DNA from: Lacticaseibacillus thailandensis DSM 22698 = JCM 13996
Lineage (GTDB): Bacteria > Bacillota > Bacilli > Lactobacillales > Lactobacillaceae
DNA: 64,000 nucleotides
Assembly (NCBI RefSeq): GCF_001312865.1
Contig: NZ_BBER01000001.1
Span: 248,001-312,000, forward strand
Reading direction: 5' to 3'
Of the stretch, positions 9,223 to 18,519 are shown one piece after another. A program made the position numbers and the translations under genes. The notes beneath the pieces are model-generated. The model ran no database searches. It was not told where the DNA came from and saw only the letters and a program-made list of their open reading frames with translations. Positions within the stretch are counted from its first letter, which is position 1. Every line of letters starts with the position of its first letter.

Positions 9223-9921
9223 TTAACGCGCAAATATGTGGCCCACTAACGTCGTGATGACCATCGTAACTAGACCTGCCACCACGTTGCGGACGGTGGC
9301 TCTCAGGATGTTTGCGTTACCTAGCCTAGCAGCAGTAGCTCCGGTAATCATAAGCGCCGCGACAACGGCGCCAACCGTTGCGGGGATGCGCCAGGTACTG
9401 TTGACCAAAGAAATCGTCAGTAGGGGTAGAAGTGATCCCAGTGGAAATGAAATGAACGAAGCCACAGCGGCTCCCATGGCGCTGGTTTGCTCGTGGGGGT
9501 CAATGTCATATCGCTCCCGGACCGCCGTGACCACGGGCGCACTCGTAAACATTTCACGGGCGGCCTGAGCTGCCAATTGGCGGCTCAGGCCGCTGGCGGC
9601 ATACTTATGGGTCACAAAGTCGATTTCTGCCTGTGGGTCAAGTTTAAGCCGGAGTTTCTCGTCCGCCGTTGCCCGTTCTTCAGCGTCGCGCTGAGCGTGC
9701 ACGCTGACGTACTCACCCATGGCCATCGAAATAGTGCCCGCCAGCATGCCGGCAAACCCGGCCAGGAGAATGTCATGTGTGTCGACGTTGGCGGCCGAGA
9801 CACCGAGCACAATGGCGGCGACGGATAGAATGCCATCGTTGGCACCCATCACGCCAGCACGAATGAGGTTGATTTGTGCATTCAGACTCAGATTACGTAC
9901 CCGAATGGTATTTTGTTTCAT
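9223..9921 (-). CDS. VIT/CCC1 family metal transporter, proximal paralogue
   Basis: A 232-residue intact member of the same family as the gene downstream. It has IRAGVMGANDGILSVAAIVLG at the start of the first membrane helix, split here around DGIL, and MAMGEYVSVHAQRDAEER after the second. Three further hydrophobic helices fill the C-terminal half. The ATG at 9921 is preceded by AAGGGATTTGATTATT; the longer open frame back to 9981 has no RBS and is not family-like. The likely substrate is iron or manganese. Confidence 0.92.
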   Translation of the reverse strand: MKQNTIRVRNLSLNAQINLIRAGVMGANDGILSVAAIVLGVSAANVDTHDILLAGFAGMLAGTISMAMGEYVSVHAQRDAEERATADEKLRLKLDPQAEIDFVTHKYAASGLSRQLAAQAAREMFTSAPVVTAVRERYDIDPHEQTSAMGAAVASFISFPLGSLLPLLTISLVNSTWRIPATVGAVVAALMITGATAARLGNANILRATVRNVVAGLVTMVITTLVGHIFAR

Positions 9922-10232
9922 AATAATCAAATCCCTTCTTGCGGTTATTTCAGAGTGCGGGCACAGGTAAGTTGTTCGCATTCTAATAGTAATGGCTGCA
10001 ATACGAGATACATACGTGGGTCATAATCCCCAGTTTGGTGACGATGGGTGCATCGCCACCAAGCTACTAATGATGACTCGAAAATATCGTCGTACCGCAG
10101 TTACGGCCAGCTATGTACCTAAGTGGTGGTCACTTTCTTTCCGTTATTTGATTGTTAGCGTTAATAACTGTAGGTACACCTAAAAATATGCCACTAACGG
10201 CGCAATTTGGCAACTAACGTTAGGTGTCGGGC
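9922..10232. other. Intergenic region upstream of the VIT operon with TAGGT/ACCTA motifs
   Basis: No supportable gene lies here. A 12-base inverted repeat TAGGTACACCTA (10171-10182) sits about 250 bases upstream of the VIT operon, with further half-sites GTACCTAAG near 10114 and TTAGGTGTC near 10220, and a palindrome CTAACGTTAG near 10213. DtxR/MntR-type metal regulators bind related motifs, so a metal-responsive operator is possible (inference). Confidence 0.35.
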
Positions 10233-10267
10233 AAAAAAAACGGTCGCGTCGATAACCAACGTGACCG
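10233..10267 (-). terminator. Intrinsic terminator downstream of the DUF1827 gene
   Basis: On the minus strand CGGTCACGT pairs with ACGCGACCG (10259-10267 with 10241-10249), followed by eight T (10240-10233). Confidence 0.85.
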
Positions 10268-10345
10268 TTACTATATCAATGCAAAGCTTACACCTGATTA
10301 TGGTGCACAAAATACACTTTGCATTACGCTTTTTTTCATGTCCTG

Positions 10346-10633
10346 TTAGCTAGCCACCTTAGTTCGCAAGGTGGCGGTAGCAACATGGGGTGCCCGAATC
10401 AACTCGACATCTTCTGGTTGACGGTGCGTCAGCTGGCTGAGGACATACTCAATTTCGGCGTTCTGGATGTTGCGCCGTTCGTTGCGAAGCACCACTTCTT
10501 GGTGGTGGGGAGACTCAGTGAAAATCACCGTTGTCTGGCCCAGAGAGTAAACCTGAACGAGCTGAGCGTTGGTGTGCGCCAGTTGTTGTTGCACGAGGTT
10601 CGGGAAACTATTGGTAATGTCGACAAGCCGCAT
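10346..10633 (-). CDS. DUF1827 family protein
   Basis: A 95-residue cytosolic protein of a family found in lactobacilli and streptococci, often close to clpE, as here. The start MRLVDITNSFPNLV follows AAAGGGTTGATTGTC. There is no membrane segment or known catalytic motif, and the function is unknown. Its neighbourhood suggests a stress connection (inference). The open frame extending upstream to 10774 lacks an RBS and was not used. Confidence 0.82.
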   Translation of the reverse strand: MRLVDITNSFPNLVQQQLAHTNAQLVQVYSLGQTTVIFTESPHHQEVVLRNERRNIQNAEIEYVLSQLTHRQPEDVELIRAPHVATATLRTKVAS

Positions 10634-10666
10634 GACAATCAACCCTTTCTTTGTCTGGTTACCCTT

Positions 10667-10695
10667 ATTATACAATGATTGGGAGCCGGATGAAA
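10667..10695 (-). promoter_or_regulatory. Promoter of the DUF1827 gene
   Basis: On the minus strand TTTCAT (10695-10690), a 17-base spacer and TATAAT (10672-10667), 34 bases upstream of the start codon. Confidence 0.6.
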
Positions 10696-10855
10696 GCGGG
10701 TGCAGAAAACGGCCCAAGGTGTTAAAGTTTGGCCGTCCATCCCGGTTATTGTGCGTGCGGTGATTGGTCCCCACATGTGAGCGGTCACAGAACGACTACC
10801 GCAAGATGTCAACCTTCAGGTCGTTTCCGATGCCAAACAGCCAACCCATCAACGC

Positions 10856-10885
10856 AAAAACCACCCTGACGTTGGGGTCAGGTGG
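10856..10885 (-). terminator. Intrinsic terminator after clpE
   Basis: On the minus strand CCACCTGA (10885-10878) pairs with TCAGGGTGG (10869-10861), followed by TTTTT (10860-10856). It supports the repaired clpE stop at 10913-10915. Confidence 0.8.
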
Positions 10886-10912
10886 TACGTACAAACAGTA
10901 TTCAGTTCAACC

Positions 10913-13118
10913 TTACTTTTTCTGCGCGGCATCAGCTGTGGCCGGGGCGGCAGCATGGTGATCTCACCATCGCTGATCCGGGCCTCAAGCTGTTGACTGG
11001 TGGGGTGATCCAAGAAGTAATCGGCAACGCGGTCCTCAATCTGCTCCTGAATGACCCGCCGAAGCGGCCGTGCACCCATGGCCGGATTGAAGCCCAGCTC
11101 AACCAACTTCTCCTTAACCGGCGTGGTGACGTGGATGTTCAGCCCTGCGTAGCCACGTTGGCGTTGGTATCGGCGATCATCAAGTCGACAATCTTCAGGA
11201 GGTCATCTTTCGACAGGGACTTGAACTCAACGATATCGTCAAAGCGGTTGAGGAATTCAGGCTTGAAGTAGTTGCCCAACTGGTTCATTACACTGTGTTC
11301 CTTACCAGCAGCTGCGGCCGCAAAGCCAACATTTGCCTCGGCATCCGTGGCGCCGGCATTACTAGTCATGATGATAATCGTGTCCTTGAAGGAAACGGTC
11401 CGGCCCTGACTATCAGTCAGGCGGCCATCATCCAGGATCTGCAGGAACATGTTCATGACGTCCGGGTGGGCCTTCTCGATTTCGTCTAGCAAAATCAAGC
11501 TGTACGGATGACGACGCACCTTTTCCGTCAACTGACCAGCCTCTTCATAGCCAACATACCCAGGAGGGGACCCGATCAGCTTTGACACACTGTGCTTCTC
11601 CATGTATTCCGACATGTCAAAGCGGACCATTGCGTCCTCGCTACCGAACAACTCGTTTGCAAGCTGCTTAGCCAGTTCAGTCTTCCCGACACCGGTAGGA
11701 CCAACAAAGAGGAAGCTACCAATTGGCCGACCCGTCTTATTAAAGCCGATCCGGTTACGCCGAATAGCCCGCGCAACTTTGTCCACGGCCTGATTCTGAC
11801 CAATAATTTTGGCCTCCAGGTGTGGTGCCAAGTCCTTTAACTGTTCTTGCTCTTGCTGCTTGAGTTCACCGACGGGGATGTTCGTCTTTTCTTCGACAAT
11901 TTGTTCCATATCCTTCTCGGTGATCTGCGGCACATCTTCGTCAGCACTAGACTGCTGGTCGGACTTCATTTTGTTCAACTTGTTGACCTGGTCGCGGTAG
12001 AAGGCCGCTTTTTCATAATCTTCGGCCTTCAGGGCGTCCTGCTTTTGGGATTCAGCATCGCTAATCTTCTTATCAATAGCGGCAGGGTCGATTGGTGTGA
12101 TGGTCAGGTTCTTACGGCTACCTGATTCATCCAGCAGATCGATGGCCTTGTCGGGCAGGAACCGGTCCTGAATGTAACGGGCTGACAACTGTGCAGCGGC
12201 CTCAATGGCCTTGTCCGTGTACTTGACGTGGTGGTAGCTCTCGTACCGTCCTTGAATGCCCTTCAAAATGGCAATCGTTTCGTCAACGGACGGTTCGTCG
12301 ACCGTGACCGGCTGTAGCCGACGGGCAAGGGCAGAGTCTTTTTCGATGGTCCGGTACTCACTGTTCGTGGTAGCACCAACTAGTTGGATCTCACCACGGG
12401 CCAAAGCCGGCTTCAAGACGTTACCCGCGTCCATACCGCCTTCAGCGTTGCCGGCACCTACAATCTCGTGAATTTCGTCAATAAACAGGATAATTTGTGG
12501 ATTCTGCTTCATTTCGGTGAGCAGCTGTTGCATCCGCTGTTCGAATTGGCCACGCATGCTTGTACCCTGAACCAGGGATACGACGTCAAGCTGAATCACC
12601 TGACGGTCTTGCAGTTTCTGGGGTACATCACCATTAGCAATCTTCAACGCCAGACCTTCAACCACGGCAGTTTTGCCGACCCCAGCTTCACCAATGAGTA
12701 CGGGGTTGTTCTTGGTTCGACGGTTAAGAATTTCAATCACCCGGGCGATTTCCTTGTCCCGACCAATCACGGGATCAATTTCACCGTTCTTGGCCTGGGC
12801 AGTGAGGTTCACGCCGTATTGACCAAGGAGTGAGTTGCCGTTGTTCTGACCGCCACGGGGATTCCGTGGACCTTGTCCGCCAGCCTGATTCTGCGGACCT
12901 TGACTGTCGGAAGCACGCTGCTGATTTTCGTTCATAGCACGAAAGATACTTTCGAGGCTGTTAAAACCGAACGGATCACCAGTGGAGTTGGTAGCTTCTG
13001 CTTGTGCCTTTAATTCTTGGTAGCAGTTCTGGCAGAGGTTGATCTCACGCTTGGTGCCGTTCACGTTGGTATAAAGGTGAATTGTAGCAGGGTTCTGCTG
13101 ACAGTTTTCACACAACAT
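10913..13118 (-). CDS. clpE: ATP-dependent Clp protease ATP-binding subunit ClpE (two frameshifts)
   Basis: A Hsp100 unfoldase that works with ClpP on misfolded proteins, with disaggregase activity. After repair it is 735 residues. Domains in order are an N-terminal zinc finger (CENC...CQNC, residues 2-35), AAA-1 with Walker [10 protein letters not shown], a UVR coiled segment near residue 370, AAA-2 with Walker [10 protein letters not shown], and the C-terminal [13 protein letters not shown] region. Two single-base losses near 11141 and 10954 split the 3' end; repair gives [15 protein letters not shown] and a natural tail ...ADAAQKK-stop. The ATG at 13118 follows AAAGGACG. The promoter carries both CtsR and CIRCE operators. 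Confidence 0.96.
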
Positions 13119-13163
13119 GCACAACACGTCCTTTCTTCGGGTTCTTGATCAACGTCAGGTACG

Positions 13164-13180
13164 TTTGACCTTTATTGACC
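13164..13180 (-). promoter_or_regulatory. CtsR operator of clpE
   Basis: On the minus strand GGTCAATAAAGGTCAAA matches the CtsR heptad direct repeat (GGTCAAA-NAN-GGTCAAA) at all but one of the 14 conserved positions. It lies just downstream of the -10 box. Confidence 0.85.
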
Positions 13181-13188
13181 TTGATGCT

Positions 13189-13217
13189 AGTGTACAACCA
13201 ATACTTACTGAATGCAA
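13189..13217 (-). promoter_or_regulatory. Sigma-A promoter of clpE
   Basis: On the minus strand TTGCAT (13217-13212), a 17-base spacer and TACACT (13194-13189). It is flanked by a CIRCE element overlapping the -35 and a CtsR box after the -10. Confidence 0.75.
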
Positions 13218-13241
13218 GCACTCTCGAGGTGAGAGTGCTAA
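13215..13241. promoter_or_regulatory. CIRCE element (HrcA operator)
   Basis: The half-sites CAAGCACTC (13215-13223) and GAGTGCTAA (13233-13241) are separated by nine bases. They match the consensus TTAGCACTC-N9-GAGTGCTAA at 16 of 18 positions. The element overlaps the clpE -35 box. Confidence 0.9.
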
Positions 13242-13514
13242 AAAGTGTTGCTCACCACTTTTTTTCTGACCAACTATTCCTATTATATAACGCGAGTCCG
13301 GCGTGACAACGATGAGTGCAAACTTTTACTGGTGGGAGCCACGGCGCACGATTTAGGGGTGAAGCACAGCGCCTGGAACCCGAGTGAACATTGTCCCTGA
13401 GGTAGGGCGCTAGGGTGGATTCAGCGAAAAACTTATAATTTGGTGCTGGTTAATTGTGGTGTAACCGATTTCGTGATAAAATTGGAAGTACCTGTTGAAA
13501 GGAGTATCCATGTA

Positions 13515-13700
13515 ATGGCAGATGATTATGTAGCACTGATGGATCAATTACGGGACGGGAGCCTCGCGGAACTACGAATCAAGCCCGAGCAATTCATGGC
13601 ATTTCGTACCGCTTGGAACAATTACCCGCAACGTAAACAAATTGTTGGTTCAGCTGAACGTGGTGGCGACATTGTCTACCATGCCGAAAGCGACAAGTAG
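13515..13700 (+). CDS. Small conserved-type protein between clpE and ptsH
   Basis: A 61-residue soluble protein starting MADDYVALMDQL and ending YHAESDK. I do not recognise a named family. The start at 13515 follows GAAAGGAGTATCC, and codon composition looks coding. It precedes ptsH by 91 bases on the same strand and could share part of its transcript. The 180 bases upstream of it (13260-13440) hold no gene I can support. Confidence 0.65.
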   Translation: MADDYVALMDQLRDGSLAELRIKPEQFMAFRTAWNNYPQRKQIVGSAERGGDIVYHAESDK

Positions 13701-13791
13701 TAACCGCATCCATTAAAAGTGTTGTGCAGCGTCCGCAAAAATGGTAACCTTTACAGGAATTAACTTTTACTAGCAAAAGGAGAGATTTTTC

Positions 13792-14055
13792 ATGGAAACA
13801 CGTGATTATAACATTATTGCTGACAGCGGGATTCATGCACGTCCTGCTACCCTGTTGGTTCAGTCCGCAAGTAAGTTCCAGTCGGACGTTAACTTGGCCT
13901 ACAACGGTAAGTCCGTTAACTTGAAGTCCATCATGGGTGTCATGAGTTTGGGTGTCGGCAAGGGTGCTGACGTTACCATTACCGCAGAAGGTGCCGACGA
14001 AGCCGACGCTATTGCTGCGATCGACGAAACCATGAAGAAGGAAGGCCTCGCTTAA
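13792..14055 (+). CDS. ptsH: Phosphocarrier protein HPr
   Basis: An 87-residue general PTS phosphocarrier. The catalytic His is in SGIHARPAT (His15), and the regulatory Ser46, target of HPr kinase in carbon catabolite repression, is in [24 protein letters not shown] precedes the ATG. ptsI begins one base after its stop, so the two are an operon. I saw no cre site upstream. Confidence 0.98.
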   Translation: METRDYNIIADSGIHARPATLLVQSASKFQSDVNLAYNGKSVNLKSIMGVMSLGVGKGADVTITAEGADEADAIAAIDETMKKEGLA

Positions 14056-14056
14056 C

Positions 14057-15777
14057 ATGACCAAAGAACTCAAGGGTATTGCAGCTTCCGACGGTATTGC
14101 CGTTGCGAAGGCCTACCTGCTCGTAGAACCTGATCTTTCCTTCGATCAGAAAACCATTACGGACACAGATGCCGAAGTTGCGCGGCTTAAGGACGCCACT
14201 AAGGCTTCTCACGACGATTTACAGCTGATTCGTGATAAGGCAAAGGAATCGCTCGGTGAGGAAGAGGCTCAGGTTTTCGATGCTCACATGATGATTCTGG
14301 ACGACCCTGAGTTCACCGGTGCCATCGAAAGCAAGATTACTGATGAAAAGGTCAACGCTGAACAGGCGTTGGATGACGTCTCCAAGATGTTCATTGCTAC
14401 CTTTGAAGGCATGACTGACAACCCATACATGCAGGAACGTGCTGCCGACGTGAAGGATGTTTCCAAGCGTCTGATGAGCACCTGTTGGGTGTTGAGTTGC
14501 CTAACCCAGCCTTGATCGACGAAGAAGTTGTTATTGTGGCGCACGACTTGACGCCTAGTGACACCGCTCAGTTGAACAAGAAGTTCGTTAAGGGCTTTGT
14601 GACTGATATTGGTGGGCGTACCGCTCACTCGGCTATCATGGCGCGGTCGCTGGAAATTCCGGCCGTTGTGGGGACGGATTCCGTGACTAAGAGCGTCAAG
14701 GCTGGCGAGACCATCGCGGTTGATGGGTTAAACGGTGACGTCGTGGTTGATCCATCCGCAGAACAGCAGGCCGACTTTGAGAAGCAGGCTAAGCAGTATG
14801 CTGCCGACCGTGCAGAATGGGCTAAGCTCAAGACGGCCAAGACCGTTACGGCTGATGGTAAGCACTTCGAATTGGCCGCCAACATTGGTACCCCCAAGGA
14901 CCTTGAAGGTGTACACGCCAACGGTGCCGAAGCGGTCGGCCTGTACCGGACTGAGTTCCTGTACATGGATTCTTCCGAATTGCCAAGCGAAGACGACCAG
15001 TTTGAAGCTTACAAGGAAGTGCTCGAATCCATGAGCCCGAAGCCAGTCGTTGTTCGGACGATGGACATTGGTGGTGACAAGCACTTGCCATACATGCCAC
15101 TGCCAGAAGAAATGAACCCATTCTTGGGTTACCGTGCGATTCGGATTAGCTTGGACCGTCAGGAAATCTTCCGGACACAGTTGCGGGCATTGCTGCGGGC
15201 TTCTGCCTTCGGTAAGCTACGCATCATGTTCCCAATGATTGCGACGATTCAGGAGTTCGAGGCCGCCAAGAAGATCTTCTTGGAAGAAAAGGCTAACCTG
15301 GAAAAGGCGGGCACGAAGATTGCTGATGATATCCAGTTGGGTATCATGATAGAAATCCCTGCTGCTGCCGTTCTGGCGGATCAGTTCGCTAAGCACGTGG
15401 ACTTCTTCTCTATTGGTACGAACGACTTGATTCAGTACTCAATGGCTGCCGACCGTGGTAACGAACACGTTTCCTACCTGTACCAGCCATACAACCCATC
15501 CATTCTGCGCTTGGTTAAGCACGTTATTGACTCTGCGCACAAAGAAGGCAAGTGGACTGGCATGTGTGGTGAAGCTGCAGGGGATCCAGTGATGGTGCCA
15601 TTGCTGCTCGGCATGGGTCTGGACGAGTACTCAATGAGTGCTACTAGCATTCTGAAGGTACGTAGCCTGATGAAGCGGCTCTCAACCGAAGACATGAAGA
15701 AGTTGGCTGAGACTGCTATGAACGAAAATATTACCAATGATCAGAACAAGGAATTGGTTGAGAAGTTTGTTAACTAA
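14057..15777 (+). CDS. ptsI: PTS enzyme I (phosphoenolpyruvate-protein phosphotransferase, frameshifted)
   Basis: Enzyme I transfers phosphate from phosphoenolpyruvate to HPr. It is 573 residues after repair, the normal length. The active-site His is in [13 protein letters not shown]. The PEP-binding C-terminal barrel shows the [16 protein letters not shown] and [17 protein letters not shown] segments. The frame is lost near 14479, where one C is missing (AGCACC for AGCCACC); adding it yields [15 protein letters not shown]. The loss is probably a sequencing error because both halves are perfectly conserved. Confidence 0.96.
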
Positions 15778-15799
15778 TTCGTTACGTCAACTGATTGTA

Positions 15800-15831
15800 G
15801 TTGCTCGCGGAGACGCGGGCAACTTTTTTTT
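15800..15831 (+). terminator. Intrinsic terminator of the pts operon
   Basis: GTTGCTCGCG (15800-15809) pairs with CGCGGGCAAC (15814-15823), followed by eight T. Confidence 0.9.
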
Positions 15832-15949
15832 ATGTTTGGCTTAGAGTAACGAGCTGATGTATGCGTCAATCGGTGCACTTGCCCGTGCGGGTACATCAAC
15901 CACCACGACCACGAGCGCATAATTGGTGTGATAGTAGCGATGGTAGGGA

Positions 15950-15978
15950 TTGCAAAAGGCCAATGTTTACCGTACTCT
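15950..15978 (+). promoter_or_regulatory. Candidate promoter of the cytidylyltransferase-epimerase pair
   Basis: TTGCAA (15950-15955), 17 bases, TACTCT (15973-15978). The -10 is weak. The ~200 bases from the pts terminator to the next start hold no other recognisable feature. Confidence 0.4.
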
Positions 15979-16045
15979 TACAAGGTAGGCAGTACACTAA
16001 CCAATTATTACTGCACAGTATACGTTTTGGTTGGGAGGAAAAGTT

Positions 16046-16770
16046 ATGAGCCATATTGCAATCATCATTGCCGGTGGTTCTGGCCGGCGGATGGGTCAGG
16101 ATATTCCTAAGCAGTTTATTAACGTTTATGATAAGCCGGTTTTGGTGTATACCCTCGAAAGCTTTCAAAATCATCCCGAAGTTGACGCGATTGAGTTGGT
16201 TTGTCGCGATGGGTGGCAGAATGTGGCCCTCGCCTACGCCAAGCAGTTTAACATCACGAAGTTGCAATGGGTAGTTACTGGTGGTGGGACTGGCCAGGAA
16301 TCGATTCGTAATGGTGTTTATAACCTTGAGGGTAAATGTGACGACAACGATACCATCATTATTCATGATGGTATCCGTCCCTTGGTGGATGGTGCGGTTC
16401 TTAGCGATGTCATTGTTAAGTGTGGCATTCATGGTAATGCTGTTACTTCGTTACCTTATAATGAACAAATTTTTGTTGTTGATCCTAACGACGCGACTAG
16501 TACTACACAATACATTCCGCGCGAAACGTTGCGCCGCGTGTCCACCCCACAAGCGTACCGGTTCGGTAAGTTGGATTGGGCCTACCACAAGGCTTCAAGG
16601 AAGAGATTGGCATTTATGGGTCCTCCTATACCAACACCATGATGGTCGAGTTGGGTGAACGGCTTTACTTTGCGGCTGGTTCCGATAAGAACATTAAACT
16701 GACCACTAAGGATGACCTCGAGATGTTTAAGGCTTACCTGAAAGCCGATAAGGATAACTGGTTGAAGTAG
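16046..16770 (+). CDS. IspD/TarI-family cytidylyltransferase (frameshifted)
   Basis: A 241-residue (repaired) nucleotidyltransferase that makes a CDP-activated alditol or sugar phosphate from CTP. It has the CTP-binding start IIAGGSGRRMGQDIPKQF and the IIHDGIRPLVDG motif. Candidate substrates are ribitol-5-phosphate (TarI, teichoic-type polymers) or methylerythritol-4-phosphate (IspD). No other MEP-pathway gene is in the window, and the neighbour is an NAD-dependent epimerase, so a glycan role is more likely (inference). RBS GGGAGGAAAAGTT. One base is missing near 16593; repair gives HKAFKEEIGIYG. Codons here are more AT-rich than in the surrounding genes. Confidence 0.83.
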
Positions 16771-16778
16771 GTGATTAC

Positions 16779-17837
16779 ATGACAACCGATATTCATTTGA
16801 ATGCGCTCTACCGCGCAGACGTGGAGTATGTGGCTTCTTTGGCTTTGCCGTGGGACCAGATGAGTAACGTCGCAGTTTTGATTACGGGGGCCTCAGGCAT
16901 GCTGGGTAGTTTTATGGTTGACGTGCTCATGCACCGCAATTTAACCGCAGGGATGCAGTGCAAAGTTTATGCTCTAGGACGTAACTTGGCTCGTGCCCAA
17001 AAACGTTTTGGGGCGTACTGGAATTCAGCAGATTTTGAGTTTATTGCGCATGACATTAACACGCCCCTCACGCAACCCTTGGCCAACTTAGGGTACATTT
17101 TCCATCTGGCCAGTAATACGCATCCGGTTGCTTACGCGACGGATCCTATTGGGACGATTACCACGAACATCATTGGCACGCACAACCTACTGGAGTTAGC
17201 AGCCAGTCAGCATATTCAGCGATTTGTTTTTGCTTCGTCAAATGAAGTTTATGGCGAAAATCGGGGTGACGTGGAAAAGTTTGATGAGGAGTATTGCGGT
17301 TACATTGACCCGAACACGTTGCGGGCGGGGTACCCTGAAAGCAAACGGTGTGGGGAAGCCTTGTGCCAGGCGTACCTGTCCCAAAAGGGTGTGGATGTTG
17401 TGATTCCACGGTTGACCCGTTCATACGGCCCCACCGTTAAGCCAGAAGACAGCAAGGCCATTTCCCAGTTCATTAATAATGCGCTGAGGGGTGAGGACAT
17501 TGTCCTGAAAAGTGCCGGACACCAGCAATATTCCTTTACCTACGTTGCGGATGCAATTGCTGGTCTCTTGACCGTGGCCCTCAAAGGTACCAGTGGGAAC
17601 GCTTATAATATCGCGGACAGTCGGTCAGATATCTCGTTGCGTGAGTTGGCCACAATCATTGCACATGCGGTGGGCCGGACCGTTACTTATGATCTGCCCA
17701 ACGCCACGGAGCAAAAGGGGTTCAGTAAGGCCACGAAGGCGTTGTTGGACTCAACCAAACTACAGGGCTTGGGTTGGACCGCCAAGTATGATATTGCGGC
17801 CGGGATTCATCGGACCCTGAGCATCATGCAGGGGTAA
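16779..17837 (+). CDS. NAD-dependent epimerase/dehydratase (extended SDR)
   Basis: A 352-residue extended short-chain dehydrogenase. It has the nucleotide-binding GASGMLGSF near residue 36, the SSNEVYGE segment that contributes active-site Ser, and the catalytic YPESK near residue 188. Such enzymes modify nucleotide-activated sugars or alditols. It starts 8 bases after the cytidylyltransferase stop, so its substrate may be the CDP-linked product of that enzyme (inference). No glycosyltransferase lies beside the pair. The DNA is more AT-rich at third positions than the flanking pts and cop genes, which hints at separate ancestry. Confidence 0.85.
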   Translation: MTTDIHLNALYRADVEYVASLALPWDQMSNVAVLITGASGMLGSFMVDVLMHRNLTAGMQCKVYALGRNLARAQKRFGAYWNSADFEFIAHDINTPLTQPLANLGYIFHLASNTHPVAYATDPIGTITTNIIGTHNLLELAASQHIQRFVFASSNEVYGENRGDVEKFDEEYCGYIDPNTLRAGYPESKRCGEALCQAYLSQKGVDVVIPRLTRSYGPTVKPEDSKAISQFINNALRGEDIVLKSAGHQQYSFTYVADAIAGLLTVALKGTSGNAYNIADSRSDISLRELATIIAHAVGRTVTYDLPNATEQKGFSKATKALLDSTKLQGLGWTAKYDIAAGIHRTLSIMQG

Positions 17838-17945
17838 CGGGGGGCAAGTTGAATTATTTATCGCGTGATAAAGCCTGCCCACTGGTAGTGTTGTTTTCAC
17901 GGGATGACGTCAGTTGATGTATATCTAAGCACGACTAAAGGAAAT

Positions 17946-17974
17946 GGTTCCCAAAATGTGGGGACCTTTTTTTT
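17946..17974 (+). terminator. Intrinsic terminator after the epimerase gene
   Basis: GGTTCCC (17946-17952) pairs with GGGGACC (17960-17966, one G-T pair), followed by eight T. Confidence 0.8.
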
Positions 17975-17985
17975 AATACATTGTG

Positions 17986-18024
17986 TTTACAAATGTAAAT
18001 CTTAAGCGTACAATTACATTTGTA
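17986..18024 (+). promoter_or_regulatory. copYB promoter with two cop boxes (CopY operators)
   Basis: The promoter is TTTACA (17986-17991), 17 bases, TACAAT (18009-18014). Two palindromes of the cop-box type TACANNTGTA are TACAAATGTA (17988-17997, overlapping the -35) and TACATTTGTA (18015-18024, right after the -10). This is the classical arrangement for repression by CopY and release by copper. Confidence 0.92.
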
Positions 18025-18043
18025 AACGAACGGAGGTAGCGAC

Positions 18044-18493
18044 ATGCACGACTTAACTTTTAACGTAAGCCCGGCTGAATGGTCGGTATTACGGATAATC
18101 TGGACCCTCGGCGGGGCGGATACGGGGACCATCGTGGACGCTTTGGTGGAAAAGCGCGGCTGGGCCCCAGCAACCATCAAGACTTTGTTGGGCCGGCTGG
18201 TCAAAAAGGGTGCTTTGACCACCACCAAAGACGGCCGGCAGTTTCACTACACGGCCACAATTGGTGAGCAGGAATCGATGGAACACGTGCTGCGCGGCCA
18301 GATGGCGGCGATGTGTGCCATGAAGGTTGGGGGCGCGTTAGCCCAGACCTTGGCCGATGTACCCCTGAGCAAAGCTGATATTCAACAGCTGATTACGGTT
18401 TTGCAGGGGAAGGCTGCTACCGCTCCGGACACGGTAGCGTGTGATTGCTTGCCCGCCAGCATGCGGGACGGTGCTCAACAACACCAGTGCTAA
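18044..18493 (+). CDS. copY: CopY/TcrY family copper-responsive repressor
   Basis: A 149-residue BlaI/CopY-type winged-helix repressor: an N-terminal DNA-binding domain (AEWSVLRIIWTLG, TIKTLLGRLVKKG) and a C-terminal cysteine cluster CDCLP...C that binds metal. The terminal motif is shorter than the usual CxCx4CxC, ending QQHQC. Copper entry into that cluster should release the two cop boxes immediately upstream. RBS GGAGGTAGCGAC. It is followed by copB after 26 bases. Confidence 0.94.
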   Translation: MHDLTFNVSPAEWSVLRIIWTLGGADTGTIVDALVEKRGWAPATIKTLLGRLVKKGALTTTKDGRQFHYTATIGEQESMEHVLRGQMAAMCAMKVGGALAQTLADVPLSKADIQQLITVLQGKAATAPDTVACDCLPASMRDGAQQHQC

Positions 18494-18519
18494 CAACCGA
18501 TGAAGATTGGGGAATAGAC

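Noticed and set aside
9992-10183. 63-codon plus-strand frame upstream of the VIT genes
   Set aside because: No RBS and overlaps the probable regulatory region.
10319-10678. Plus-strand open frame of 119 codons over the DUF1827 gene
   Set aside because: Shadow of the real minus-strand gene, which has RBS, promoter and terminator.
14470-14490. Programmed frameshift in ptsI
   Set aside because: No slippery heptamer or stimulatory hairpin; the same one-base loss pattern occurs in many genes, so error is simpler.
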